Source: Methylomicrobium sp. (GTDB taxonomy: Bacteria > Pseudomonadota > Gammaproteobacteria > Methylococcales > Methylomonadaceae). Taken from it: 37,810 bases of DNA. This document shows, one piece after another, positions 28,681 to 37,579 of this stretch. Below the pieces are notes generated by a model. It ran no database searches. It was given only the letters and a program-made list of their open reading frames with translations, and was not told the origin of the DNA. The stretch lies in contig JAGXSU010000109.1 in assembly GCA_018333785.1 (NCBI GenBank), positions 1 through 37,810 of the forward strand, written 5' to 3'. Each line of letters begins with the position of its first letter. The first letter of the stretch is position 1. Both the position numbers and the translations under genes were made by a program.

Positions 28681-30966
28681 ATGAGTGACCAACCCCTACA
28701 AATCAAACTCAGCCAAAAGGCTCACAATACCTGCGTTCTGGCAGCGCTGATCAGTTTGATGGGAATTATTCTCAGCTTGAGTCCTTTGGGCGCTTATTTT
28801 GAAGAAGAATGGGGACTCACCTGGTTATTCCATATAAGAGGCCCTGTTACCCCACCCGAAAAGGTAGTGATTGTCAGCATTGACAAATCCTCTGCAGAAA
28901 TCTTGCGCTTACCGGATGACCCTGAAAAATGGCCGCGTTCCTATTATGCCCAACTGATCCATAAACTGAATCAGCAAAAGCCCTCGATCATTGGTTTTAA
29001 TATCATTTTTGAGGACAGCAGGGATGCCGAAAGTGATTTGATGCTTGCTCAAGCGATGAAAGAAGGCCGCAACATTGTGCTGAGCAATTATTTAAAACAA
29101 AGCTCACTTTCTTCCATCGGACCTTTAAACCAGTTCAGATACGAAACCATCATTGACCCGATTCCCATCTTGAATCAGGTCGCGTTGGGTACCGCACCCT
29201 TTCCTCTCCCCAAATCATCATCGAGCATCAAGCAGTTCTGGGCGTTTAAAAGCAGTGCTGGCGATATCGCCACATTCCCTGTCGCCGTGTTCCAGTATCA
29301 TTTGCTGAAACAGGCTTACCCGGCAATTTTGGAACTGATCAAAACGACAGCACCGGAACTTTCCGATCAATTTCCTCCTGATTTTGAAGAACTGGTAAAC
29401 ACGCAGGACAATTTTGAAATCCTACAAATCGTCCAATCCCTATTAGGCAAACAGAAATGGACAGATAACGATTCCCAGTCATCATCGGCTATCAAAACTA
29501 CTCAGAAAAATACCCACCTTCTAAAATCCTGGGCGGCCTTGCTTAACGAAAAGGACAGTCTGTTGCTTAATCATTATGGAAAAGCCGGCACTGTAACCAC
29601 TATCCCTTTTTATCAGGCATTAGTCAGTGACATACTGAATCCTGACCTGTTTAGCAATAAGATTGTCCTGATCGGTTACTCAGAAAATATCATGGAAGAA
29701 AAAAACCGGGGATTTTACACTGTCTATTCTGAACAGGACGGCAGTACGATAAGCCCCATTGAGCTTGCTGCAACGGCAATTGCCAATCTACTCGAGCACA
29801 GCTGGCTTAAAGCCCTGCCCGTTGCGTATCAACTGGCTTTGCTGGTTTTATGGAGTACATTCTTAGCGCTGGCCTGCCGACTTTGTTCTTTTTCGGCCTT
29901 ATTAGCCGTTATTGCATCATCCACCGCCGCTTACCTCAGCTTCGCCAGTTACTGCTTTAACCAGCATTACTTATGGCTGCCTTTATTCATTCCGATTGTG
30001 GTTCAAGCGCTTTCAGTCATCCTCACCGCGGCGGTTGGCCATTATTTAGCGGGAAAGCGCGAACACAAAAATATGTTTAACGCATTCAGCCGTTATGTAC
30101 CGTCAGACATGGTCAATAAAATGGCCGGCCACGGGAGCCTTGACGGCTTAAACAGTCTGGGTGAACTGATCAATGGCGTCTGCATGGCCAGCGACGCCGG
30201 GCAATACACAACCTTGTCAGAGTACTTGCCCCCTAAAGCGCTAAGCACGTTGATGAATCATTACTACGGCACTTTATTCCCGGAAGTGCAGCAACACGGC
30301 GGCATGATTTCCGACGTGATTGGCGATGCAATGCTGGCAATTTGGGCCAAATCGGGTCATGACGACAAAGCGTTAAGAACCAAGGCCTGTCAAGCCGCTT
30401 TGGCCATTCAACAGGCGGTGGACAGGTTTAACAAGGCTCAGCCCCACACCCTTAATACTCGGCTTGGGCTGCATTACGGTGAAATGCACCTGGGCAACGT
30501 CGGATCCACAGATCATTTTGAATACCGGGCCGTCGGAGATGTTGTCAATACTGCAACCCGCATAGAAGGACTTAACAAAATTCTGGGAACCCGCATTTTA
30601 GTCACAAGCGAGGTTATCTGTGATCTTGATCTTTTTTTAAAGCGGGAACTGGGGCTTTTTATTCTCAAAGGCAAAACCCACCCTGTCTGCGTCTATGAAT
30701 TAATCGGTTTAAGTTTATCCGGCCTTGGAAATACAGTAGCTAGAGCCAAGCATTTTGAAGAGGCCCTGCATTTATTTCAGTCTTATCAATGGACGCAGGC
30801 TCATGATTCATTTTTAGCGATAACCGAAAGGTATCCGGATGATGGGCCTGCTCGTTTTTATTTAAATTACCTCACCCATCAACCCGACCCATCAGACCAT
30901 CTCATCATTGATTTCAAACAAAAAAGCGTCATCGACTTAGGTAATATTACCACTGCCTTGCATTAG
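28681..30966 (+). CDS. CHASE2-sensor class III nucleotide cyclase
   Basis: This is a 761-residue inner-membrane receptor cyclase. An N-terminal membrane segment (~19-40) leads to a periplasmic CHASE2 sensor (~45-370), then three membrane segments (about 378-455), and a cytoplasmic class III cyclase domain (~495-680) with a C-terminal extension resembling one TPR unit (~690-730). Metal-binding Asp505 and Asp549 and the transition-state pair Asn623/Arg627 (GDVVNTATR) are present, so the domain should be active. The purine-selecting positions are unusual: Asp545 where adenylate cyclases have Lys, and Arg616 where Thr or Asp is usual, so ATP or GTP as substrate is open. It follows the suc operon but is separated by a hairpin, and is followed by its own terminator. 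Confidence 0.9.
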   Translation: MSDQPLQIKLSQKAHNTCVLAALISLMGIILSLSPLGAYFEEEWGLTWLFHIRGPVTPPEKVVIVSIDKSSAEILRLPDDPEKWPRSYYAQLIHKLNQQKPSIIGFNIIFEDSRDAESDLMLAQAMKEGRNIVLSNYLKQSSLSSIGPLNQFRYETIIDPIPILNQVALGTAPFPLPKSSSSIKQFWAFKSSAGDIATFPVAVFQYHLLKQAYPAILELIKTTAPELSDQFPPDFEELVNTQDNFEILQIVQSLLGKQKWTDNDSQSSSAIKTTQKNTHLLKSWAALLNEKDSLLLNHYGKAGTVTTIPFYQALVSDILNPDLFSNKIVLIGYSENIMEEKNRGFYTVYSEQDGSTISPIELAATAIANLLEHSWLKALPVAYQLALLVLWSTFLALACRLCSFSALLAVIASSTAAYLSFASYCFNQHYLWLPLFIPIVVQALSVILTAAVGHYLAGKREHKNMFNAFSRYVPSDMVNKMAGHGSLDGLNSLGELINGVCMASDAGQYTTLSEYLPPKALSTLMNHYYGTLFPEVQQHGGMISDVIGDAMLAIWAKSGHDDKALRTKACQAALAIQQAVDRFNKAQPHTLNTRLGLHYGEMHLGNVGSTDHFEYRAVGDVVNTATRIEGLNKILGTRILVTSEVICDLDLFLKRELGLFILKGKTHPVCVYELIGLSLSGLGNTVARAKHFEEALHLFQSYQWTQAHDSFLAITERYPDDGPARFYLNYLTHQPDPSDHLIIDFKQKSVIDLGNITTALH

Positions 30967-30984
30967 GAAAGTTTATGAACATAC

Positions 30985-31027
30985 AATGAACCTAAGCAAA
31001 ATATTGTAATAAGGTTCATTTACTTTT
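30985..31027 (+). terminator. Rho-independent terminator after the cyclase gene
   Basis: AATGAACCT (30985-30993) and AGGTTCATT (31012-31020) form a perfect 9-base stem, followed by TACTTTTTT. It begins 18 bases after the cyclase stop, so the FecR/TPR gene probably has its own promoter. Confidence 0.7.
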
Positions 31028-31206
31028 TTGCAAATTACTGGGCTGTAAATTCATTTTTTAGACACGCTTTACGCCTCTCTATTTTGCTGCATTTGCATCA
31101 ATCGTTTATACCGGACCAGTCTCTCCTTGTCATTTGCTGTAATCGACTCCGATTGACTTGAGAGATGGCAGGCTTAAGCGCCTAATTTATTTGCACTCAT
31201 CTTAAA

Positions 31207-34200
31207 ATGAACAGAATCGCTCAAGGTTACCTTTTATTAGTCCTTCTTGCTTGCCCTTGCATAACCTGGGCGAGTGGGGATTGCGAACAGTGGATCGCTA
31301 AACTGGCATCCGGACAGGGAAAGGTTGATATCCAGCATCCGAGTCAAACACAGTGGCTATCAGTTAAACAGGAAGAAATCTTTTGTCCTGGTGATAAAAT
31401 CCGGACCGGCAAAAGAAGCCGGGCAACACTATTACTGAGTAATCAAACGATTGTCACGCTGGATCAAAATTCTACACTGATTTTTTCGCCGCCTGAAGAG
31501 AAAAATATTCCATGGCTTTTAAGGCTGCTCCAGGGTTCCGGATTTTTTAGAAGCCGGCAGACACAACAGCTGAATATCCATACGCCTTTTATCAATGCCG
31601 TCCATGAAGGCACAGAATTTCTGGTGGAAGTCGACGCAACCCAAACCCAAATCAGTGTTTTTGACGGACAAGTCGCTGCTCAAAATGAGTTTGGCAAGAT
31701 TTCCATACGTCAGGGCTTTACGGGACTTGCCTCCGCTAATCTCCCTCCTCAAATTCAAGCCTTAACGATAAAGCCGGAAGATGCCGTGCAATGGTCGCTC
31801 TATTATCCGCCCATTATTGACGACTCATCCGATGGCCGTTTTGCCGCTGAGAGCAATTTGATTCCGGCTTTGGAGGCTTATAGACAAGGGCATAGTTTTC
31901 AATCTCTTGCCGCTCTTGATGCAGTACCAATTGATCAGCACAATGTCCATTATTTAACCTTCAAAGCCGCCCTACTCCTTACCGTCGGCAGAGTCGATGA
32001 AGCCGAGCCTTTAATTGATCAGGCACAACAACTAGAACCGACCAGCAGTGATGCTTTTGCGATAAAAGCTGTTATCGCTGTCGCTAAAAACCAGCAACAA
32101 CAGGCATTGGAATGGGCCAATCAAGCCGTGACTGCCAATCCGGAATCCTCAATCGCAAAAATCGCCCAATCCTATGCCTATCAATCCTTGTTTAACATTG
32201 ATGAGGCATTAAAATCGACTCAAGAAGCCGTTAAATTAGCTCCTGATAACGCCTTGGCCTGGGCAAGACTGACAGAATTACACCTCTCGATGAGCGATCA
32301 GGATGCGGCTTTTATAGCGGCTAAAAAATCCAATCAACTTAATCCCCAACTGGCCAGAACACACACTCTTTCAGGTTTTGCCAACTTAGCCCGGACCAAC
32401 ATAGAACGGGCAAAAGAAGACTTTGAACAGGCTTTGGCGCTTGACTCGTCGGACCCTTTGGCACGATTAGGACTGGGTTTATCGAAAATCAGGAAAGGTG
32501 ATATTGAGGAGGGAAAAACCGATCTCGAAACCGCAGTCAATCTGGATCCCAACAATTCCGTTTTGCGCAGTTATCTCGGCAAAGCCTATTACGAATTGAG
32601 AAACTCAGACTTTGCGAGTACCGAATTTAAAATTGCGAAAGCAATGGACCCGAAAGATCCTACCCCCTGGTTTTATGATGCGATATTAAAACAAACCACC
32701 AACCGGCCGGTTGAAGCGCTTCATGATATGCAACAAGCCATCGAATTGAATGATAATCGGGGTGTGTATCGATCAAAATTATTACTGGACGAGGATGCCG
32801 CAGCCAGAACCGCAAATTTGGCGCGCATTTACAATGATCTCGGTTTTGGTAGAACCGCGTTGAAAGAAGCCTGGAAATCGCTGGGTTATGATTCAACCAA
32901 TCACTCTGCGCACCGTTTTCTTTCTGATGCTTACATTGGCCAGCCGCGCTATAGAACAGCCCGAGCCAGCGAATTATTGCAAGCCCAATTGCTGCAACCG
33001 ATTAACATCACTCCGGTTCAACCCCAGTTAACCAGTGAAAACATTGGCATTCTAAACAGCTTGGGCCCAGGCAACTTGTCCATGAACGAATATGACCCCA
33101 TGTACACTTCGAATGGGGCGCACATACTATTAAACGGCGCTTATGGCAGCCACAATACTGTAACTGATAATGCCATACTATCAGGGGTATACAACAACTT
33201 ATCCGGAAGCTTGGGTCAGTTTCACTACGAAACCGACGGGTTTCGACAAAACGACGGTTACCAGCAGGATATTTACAATGCTTTTCTGCAATATGCCCTA
33301 TCGTCTGACCTTAGCGTTCAGCTGGAACTGAAGTCGGATGACGTCAGAGCGGGCGATGTCCCGCTTAGAGCAAACGGATTTCATCAGGAAAACCTCAAAA
33401 AAACTATTGAACACGACATCATCCGGGGCGGAGGACATTATCGTATAAACCCAACCCAGGATTTAATTGCTTCAGGATTTTATACGACATTAAAAGACGC
33501 TGAAACAAATACCAGCCCTATATTTTTTGCTTTAGAGGATAGTGTATCCCGCACAAAGGAACACGGTTATCAAACAGAGTTACAATATATTTTCCATCCT
33601 GCAGACTTTGATATCACAGCGGGATTTGGATATATGAATTTAAAAACAGACCAAAAAATTAATACCGAACAATACCTGGATTTTGATGGTACTCGCTTGA
33701 GCTTGTGTGGATTTCAAGATCCCGGAGAACCCGATACGCTGTGCACAAATTCAAGTTCACATAGAAATACGGATTACATAAACGGTTATGTGTATTCAAA
33801 ACAGTATTTATTACCCAATTTAACAACACTCTTGGGCTTTAGTTACGATTCATACGATGATAGCCTCGTTAAAAGAAATCAGTTCAACCCGAAATTTGGA
33901 GTAACCTGGAACCCATTGGAGAATTTAACTGTGAGGAGTGCTGTTTTCAGATCTTTAACGCGACCTTTCGCCTCTAACCAAACCATTGAGCCAACCCAAG
34001 TGGCTGGATTCAATCAGTTTTTCGACAGCAATAACGGGACAACTGCCTGGCAAGGTGGGTTTGGCCTCGATTATACCCTGTTAAGTTCATTCTTCCTGGG
34101 AGGTGAAGTAACTTGGCGCGACGGTAATCAAACTATCATCAATAATAATCAAGTTGAGGATCAAGGCCGAAACGAGGCTTCACATTTAGCCTATTTTTAT

Positions 34201-34626
34201 TGGGCTCCTGTTGAATGGATGGCTCTTCGTTCCGAATACCGCTTTGAAAAATTAAGCAGAGATTATATCGTAGGCCAGGGGGATCCAAGTAATCCCCGTT
34301 CTATAGAAACACAACAAGTCCCCCTAAGCCTGAATTTGTTCCATGACAGTGGTTTTTTTACCAAATTAAGTTGGACCCATGTATATCAGAAGATAGCCGA
34401 GGTTGCAGAACCTAGTGGAACCATCAAGAATAACGAGAATTTTTGGACTTTTGATGCAGTTGTAGGATATAGATTGCCTAAAAAAATAGGCCTGATTAGT
34501 TTAGAAGTAAGAAATGTGCTGGATAACGACTTCAACTTCCAAAGCACTTTTGATGCAAGCGGTCCACAGCTAAGTCCTTTTATTCCTGAGCGACAGTTAT
34601 TCGGGAAATTAAGTTTGTTTTACTAA
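31207..34626 (+). CDS. FecR-TPR-outer-membrane beta-barrel protein
   Basis: This 1139-residue exported protein has an unusual three-part architecture. A signal peptide (1-22, cut after TWA) is followed by a FecR-type domain at ~50-170 (EEIFCPGDKIRTGKRSRATLLLSNQTIVTLDQNSTL). About eight TPR units fill ~215-590. From ~625 to the end the sequence has alternating strands and Asn/Asp/Gly-rich loops like a TonB-dependent-receptor or porin barrel, and it ends in an aromatic residue (GKLSLFY), as outer-membrane proteins do. Two cysteines near 834 and 847 could close an external loop disulfide. No plug domain or TonB box is seen, so transport is doubtful; a scaffold or sensor spanning outer membrane and periplasm is more likely. 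Its neighbour is a cyclase with a periplasmic CHASE2 domain. Function unknown; the barrel call is moderate. Confidence 0.8.
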   Translation: MNRIAQGYLLLVLLACPCITWASGDCEQWIAKLASGQGKVDIQHPSQTQWLSVKQEEIFCPGDKIRTGKRSRATLLLSNQTIVTLDQNSTLIFSPPEEKNIPWLLRLLQGSGFFRSRQTQQLNIHTPFINAVHEGTEFLVEVDATQTQISVFDGQVAAQNEFGKISIRQGFTGLASANLPPQIQALTIKPEDAVQWSLYYPPIIDDSSDGRFAAESNLIPALEAYRQGHSFQSLAALDAVPIDQHNVHYLTFKAALLLTVGRVDEAEPLIDQAQQLEPTSSDAFAIKAVIAVAKNQQQQALEWANQAVTANPESSIAKIAQSYAYQSLFNIDEALKSTQEAVKLAPDNALAWARLTELHLSMSDQDAAFIAAKKSNQLNPQLARTHTLSGFANLARTNIERAKEDFEQALALDSSDPLARLGLGLSKIRKGDIEEGKTDLETAVNLDPNNSVLRSYLGKAYYELRNSDFASTEFKIAKAMDPKDPTPWFYDAILKQTTNRPVEALHDMQQAIELNDNRGVYRSKLLLDEDAAARTANLARIYNDLGFGRTALKEAWKSLGYDSTNHSAHRFLSDAYIGQPRYRTARASELLQAQLLQPINITPVQPQLTSENIGILNSLGPGNLSMNEYDPMYTSNGAHILLNGAYGSHNTVTDNAILSGVYNNLSGSLGQFHYETDGFRQNDGYQQDIYNAFLQYALSSDLSVQLELKSDDVRAGDVPLRANGFHQENLKKTIEHDIIRGGGHYRINPTQDLIASGFYTTLKDAETNTSPIFFALEDSVSRTKEHGYQTELQYIFHPADFDITAGFGYMNLKTDQKINTEQYLDFDGTRLSLCGFQDPGEPDTLCTNSSSHRNTDYINGYVYSKQYLLPNLTTLLGFSYDSYDDSLVKRNQFNPKFGVTWNPLENLTVRSAVFRSLTRPFASNQTIEPTQVAGFNQFFDSNNGTTAWQGGFGLDYTLLSSFFLGGEVTWRDGNQTIINNNQVEDQGRNEASHLAYFYWAPVEWMALRSEYRFEKLSRDYIVGQGDPSNPRSIETQQVPLSLNLFHDSGFFTKLSWTHVYQKIAEVAEPSGTIKNNENFWTFDAVVGYRLPKKIGLISLEVRNVLDNDFNFQSTFDASGPQLSPFIPERQLFGKLSLFY

Positions 34627-34982
34627 GATCAATGTCACTGCTCAACGGAGCGAAAAAGGTAATGCACCCCGAGGTTGCGGTTGGTAATAGCCAATCCAAC
34701 AGTTCAAGGCCATGGCTTTAATTGTTGGTTGCGAAAAGCACGCAATCCAACCTACACTGAAGAATTGGAAAAAATGAAAAATTGATTTTGGTTTGTAACT
34801 ATTCAGTATTTTTTGTCGGATTGGCGGAGACAATTGATTTTTCCGGACGCGTGAAGTCATTGCTGTAAGCTCTACTGCAACGTCCTGTTGCAGAGAGCCG
34901 GATAAATCAACAGTCTGCACCATTTATCTGGTTCGCTGAATAGTAACTTTGGGTTTAAATAAAAAAAGAGGAAATGGTTGCC
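34627..34982. other. Intergenic region with two inverted-repeat elements
   Basis: No gene is visible. The left half (about 34666-34755) contains imperfect inverted arms around GGTTGCGGTTGG and CGCAATCCAACCTAC, resembling REP-like intergenic repeats. The right half (34829-34915) is a nested palindrome, listed separately. The lipoprotein gene's ribosome binding site (AGAGGAAA) is at the end. Confidence 0.45.
34829..34915. repeat. Nested inverted-repeat element (MITE-like)
   Basis: The outer arms are GACAATTGATTTTTCCGG (34829-34846) and its near-complement CCGGATAAATCAACAGTC (34898-34915), pairing at 15 of 18 positions. Inside them, CTGCAAC (34875-34881) and GTTGCAG (34887-34893) form a perfect hairpin. 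Such a fold suggests a small non-autonomous element or a structured RNA upstream of the lipoprotein gene. Only one copy is seen in the window. Confidence 0.5.
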
Positions 34983-35519
34983 ATGAAAATAAAAAACATA
35001 TTTTTTACCTGTTCGATAGCTCTGTTAACGTTAAATTCGTGCAGTTCTTCAGATACTGAAGCACCTATTGTTAATCTACTCAAACAAAACGCAATAGCTA
35101 CCACAGGAATTGCCTTTGATACGGCAAAGCAGATTACATTGGATACTCTTACAGGGGAAGAAATTGAACCGTGCGGAACAACGGATGACATTTTTGTTTC
35201 CAATTCCGATGACAGACAACAAAAAGAAGGTGAACCCCGTAAAAAAAATGATCCCAAAAAATGCGAAACAAAAATCGTTAATGCCGATAATTTGCTTAAA
35301 GATGCTATAAAAAGCAGCGAGAAGCCCATAAAAGGAACCATTAGAATTAATGGAGAAGACAAAGAAGCAAGATTTGTAGTTACTGTAACTGCTTTGTACC
35401 AGGGCTCTCACTGCACGACCACTTATGCCGCTGGAGCACAAAGAACTAGCTGTATCAATAAAGAAATTCAATGTGCTGCAATCAGGAAGGCAACCAAAAA
35501 TCCCACATATCCTTGCTAA
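34983..35519 (+). CDS. Small cysteine-containing lipoprotein, unknown function
   Basis: I do not recognise the family. The 178-residue product starts with a lipoprotein signal peptide (MKIKNIFFTCSIALLTLNSC), in which LNSC is a lipobox, so Cys20 would be lipidated and the protein anchored in a membrane facing the periplasm. The mature part has a Lys/Asp/Glu-rich middle (~65-90) and several cysteines, two in the middle and four towards the C-terminus (GSHC, TSC, IQC and the final YPC), probably forming disulfides. I chose the ATG at 34983 over the one at 34974 because the AGAGG site is too close to the latter. It lies between the FecR-TPR-barrel gene and the CRP-like regulator, which makes a periplasmic accessory role in the same system possible. 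Confidence 0.72.
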   Translation: MKIKNIFFTCSIALLTLNSCSSSDTEAPIVNLLKQNAIATTGIAFDTAKQITLDTLTGEEIEPCGTTDDIFVSNSDDRQQKEGEPRKKNDPKKCETKIVNADNLLKDAIKSSEKPIKGTIRINGEDKEARFVVTVTALYQGSHCTTTYAAGAQRTSCINKEIQCAAIRKATKNPTYPC

Positions 35520-35656
35520 ATCGGATATATTCACAACGAAGGAAATTAATAGTCAATACGCGGATCGAACATAGAGCCCTAACTTCAAAACCTCAAGCAG
35601 CATCAAGTCCATGGGGAATGCAGGACAAGGCGTCTTTGTATCTTTTCAAAACCGCT

Positions 35657-36361
35657 ATGATTTTAGATACTATCCACTTAATAAAACATCTGGCCGTGCA
35701 TCAAGAACTCCTGAACACTTTACAAAAAATCCCTTTTCTGGCGAGTGTACCGCAGGAATCGCTGGCATCGCTTTCGGCGCATGCCAAAACAACGCACTTT
35801 CCTAAAGATGCTTTTATCATTACTGAGGGGGACGATACCCACTCGATGTTCATTCTGCTGAGCGGCAAAGTACGTGTATTTACCAGTGATGATGAAGGCA
35901 AGGAAGTCACATTGGCCATTCAGGAAGCCGGAGCTTTTTTCGGAGAATTGGCGTTATTGGGTGATGAACCCCGTTCCGCCTCAGTTGTGACTACCGAGAA
36001 ATGTCTGTGCGGCATCATTTCCAAATACGATTTCAAACAGTGGTTATTACAAAATCCTGAAATTTGCCTGGCTCTTTTAAGCACACTCTCCGATAAAGTC
36101 AGACAACTGACCGACAAAGTCAAACAGCTGGCTTTATCCAATGTTTATGAGCGGACCATACGCGTCTTGAAAGATATGGCGGTTGATGAACAAGGTATTC
36201 CTGTCATTCGTGACCGACCCACGCAACAGGAATTAGCCAATATGGTCGGCGCTTCCAGAGAAATGATCAATAAAATCATGAAGGAACTCACCAAAGGCGG
36301 CTATGTAGAAATTGATCATAAGTCGCTTAAAATTATAAATAAACTCCCCGCATCCTGGTAA
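35657..36361 (+). CDS. CRP/FNR-family transcription regulator
   Basis: The 234-residue protein has an N-terminal cyclic-nucleotide-binding domain (~22-140). Its phosphate-binding cassette FGELALLGDEPRSASV (95-110) keeps the residues that contact cAMP in E. coli CRP (Glu97, Arg106, Ser107). A dimerisation helix follows (~140-165), then a CRP-type helix-turn-helix (RPTQQELANMVGASREMINKIMKEL, ~187-211). There is no N-terminal cysteine cluster as in FNR, so it is a likely cAMP or cGMP receptor, not an oxygen sensor. The frame is open back to 35471, but those extra codons overlap the lipoprotein gene and have no family similarity. ATG at 35657 is chosen, although without a clear ribosome binding site. 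Its ligand may come from the cyclase 5 kb upstream; that is inference. Confidence 0.88.
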   Translation: MILDTIHLIKHLAVHQELLNTLQKIPFLASVPQESLASLSAHAKTTHFPKDAFIITEGDDTHSMFILLSGKVRVFTSDDEGKEVTLAIQEAGAFFGELALLGDEPRSASVVTTEKCLCGIISKYDFKQWLLQNPEICLALLSTLSDKVRQLTDKVKQLALSNVYERTIRVLKDMAVDEQGIPVIRDRPTQQELANMVGASREMINKIMKELTKGGYVEIDHKSLKIINKLPASW

Positions 36362-36378
36362 GACTTGATGGGGGTTTT
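36341..36378 (+). terminator. Terminator-like hairpin overlapping the end of the CRP-like gene
   Basis: AAACTCCCC (36341-36349) and GGGGGTTTT (36370-36378) can pair as an imperfect stem ending in a T-run, overlapping the last codons of the regulator gene. Confidence 0.4.
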
Positions 36379-36491
36379 ATCTATGTTCCTTCAATTGGCC
36401 TGATGCACATTGATTAACTCATAGAAAAAACATTGTCATCATTAATTCAGTTCTTTAAGCTTGCCCACTTTCAAACACAATCGGTTAATCC

Positions 36492-37346
36492 ATGAGCGCA
36501 ATCATTATTGATGGCAAAAAAATCGCCCTTGAAGTCAGAAAGAGCTGGAAAGAAAGAGTCGATCAACTCAAGCAACGCGGCATACTGCCGGGCCTTGCTG
36601 TCATTATCGTCGGCAACAATCCTGCATCACAAGTCTATGTTCGCAACAAAATAAAAGCCTGCCATGAGGTCGGCATTCATTCCGAACTGATTGACATGCC
36701 AGAGGATGTCAGCGAAGCGCAGTTGTTGATGACGATAGAGAATTTAAACAAGACGCCGATTATCAATGGCATATTGGTTCAACTACCTTTACCTAAACAC
36801 ATTGATGTCAATAAAGTACTGGAAACCATCAGTGTCGAAAAAGACGTCGATGGCTTTCATCTTTATAATTTAGGCGCCTTGATGTCGGGTAATACCATTT
36901 TCCCCCCCTGCACACCCTTCGGTGTCCAATGCTTGCTTGAATATTCGAACATTCCCATTGAAGGGCAAAATGCAGTCATCGTGGGTCGCAGCAATATTGT
37001 TGGGAAACCGATGGCAATGATGCTGTTACAAAAAAATGCCACCGTGAGTATTTGCACCTCTAAAACGCGGGACCTTAAACAGTTCACCTCGCTGGCTGAC
37101 ATTCTGGTGGTGGCGACAGGAAAACCCAACCTGATTACATCGGACATGGTCAAACCGGGAGCTGCGGTCATTGATGTCGGGATTAACCGGCTTGAGGACG
37201 GTCGCTTGGTCGGTGACGTAGATTTCGAAGGCGTCAAAAAAGTCGCCGGTTACATCACGCCAGTTCCAGGAGGCGTAGGTCCCATGACCATTACGATGCT
37301 GGTAGCCAATACCGTCATTGCTGCAGAACAGGCAAACCAAGTCTGA
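36492..37346 (+). CDS. folD: Bifunctional methylene-THF dehydrogenase/methenyl-THF cyclohydrolase
   Basis: FolD interconverts 5,10-methylene-, 5,10-methenyl- and 10-formyl-tetrahydrofolate with NADP, feeding one-carbon units into purine and other synthesis. The 284-residue protein has the catalytic YVRNKIKAC motif (Tyr and Lys, ~50-58). The signature block [27 protein letters not shown] and the NADP site [16 protein letters not shown] follow, with [15 protein letters not shown] near the C-terminus. Length matches E. coli (288). It is plus-strand and convergent with the DUF2905 gene 8 bases away. In a methylotroph it would also take part in assimilation or oxidation of C1 units, but that depends on the organism. 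Confidence 0.97.
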   Translation: MSAIIIDGKKIALEVRKSWKERVDQLKQRGILPGLAVIIVGNNPASQVYVRNKIKACHEVGIHSELIDMPEDVSEAQLLMTIENLNKTPIINGILVQLPLPKHIDVNKVLETISVEKDVDGFHLYNLGALMSGNTIFPPCTPFGVQCLLEYSNIPIEGQNAVIVGRSNIVGKPMAMMLLQKNATVSICTSKTRDLKQFTSLADILVVATGKPNLITSDMVKPGAAVIDVGINRLEDGRLVGDVDFEGVKKVAGYITPVPGGVGPMTITMLVANTVIAAEQANQV

Positions 37347-37354
37347 GTTTTAAA

Positions 37355-37546
37355 TTACTTCAAGTACGAGAACAGATGAATCGCAAGGCTGATTAAAATA
37401 CTGACCACAATCATGGATGTGAACGGTATATATACCCCTTTATTTTCATCTTCTAATCGGATATCCCCGGGCAAGTGGCCAAACCAGCTGATTAATCCCG
37501 GGGCATAACTGACCAGAATCCCAAAAATCATTAGAATTCCGCCCAT
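37355..37546 (-). CDS. DUF2905 small membrane protein
   Basis: This 63-residue protein has two hydrophobic segments (~3-20 and ~42-60). Between them is the family core SWFGHLPGDIRLEDENKGVYIPFTSMIVVSI, matching DUF2905, whose function is unknown. AGGA lies about 10 bases before the ATG at 37546. It ends 8 bases from folD on the opposite strand. Confidence 0.88.
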   Translation of the reverse strand: MGGILMIFGILVSYAPGLISWFGHLPGDIRLEDENKGVYIPFTSMIVVSILISLAIHLFSYLK

Positions 37547-37579
37547 CAGTATTAATCCTAAAAAGAGCGGTTGAATCCA

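Noticed and set aside
35471-35656. N-terminal extension of the CRP-like regulator
   Set aside because: The extra 62 codons overlap the lipoprotein gene and look unlike any CRP N-terminus; the ATG at 35657 gives a normal family length.
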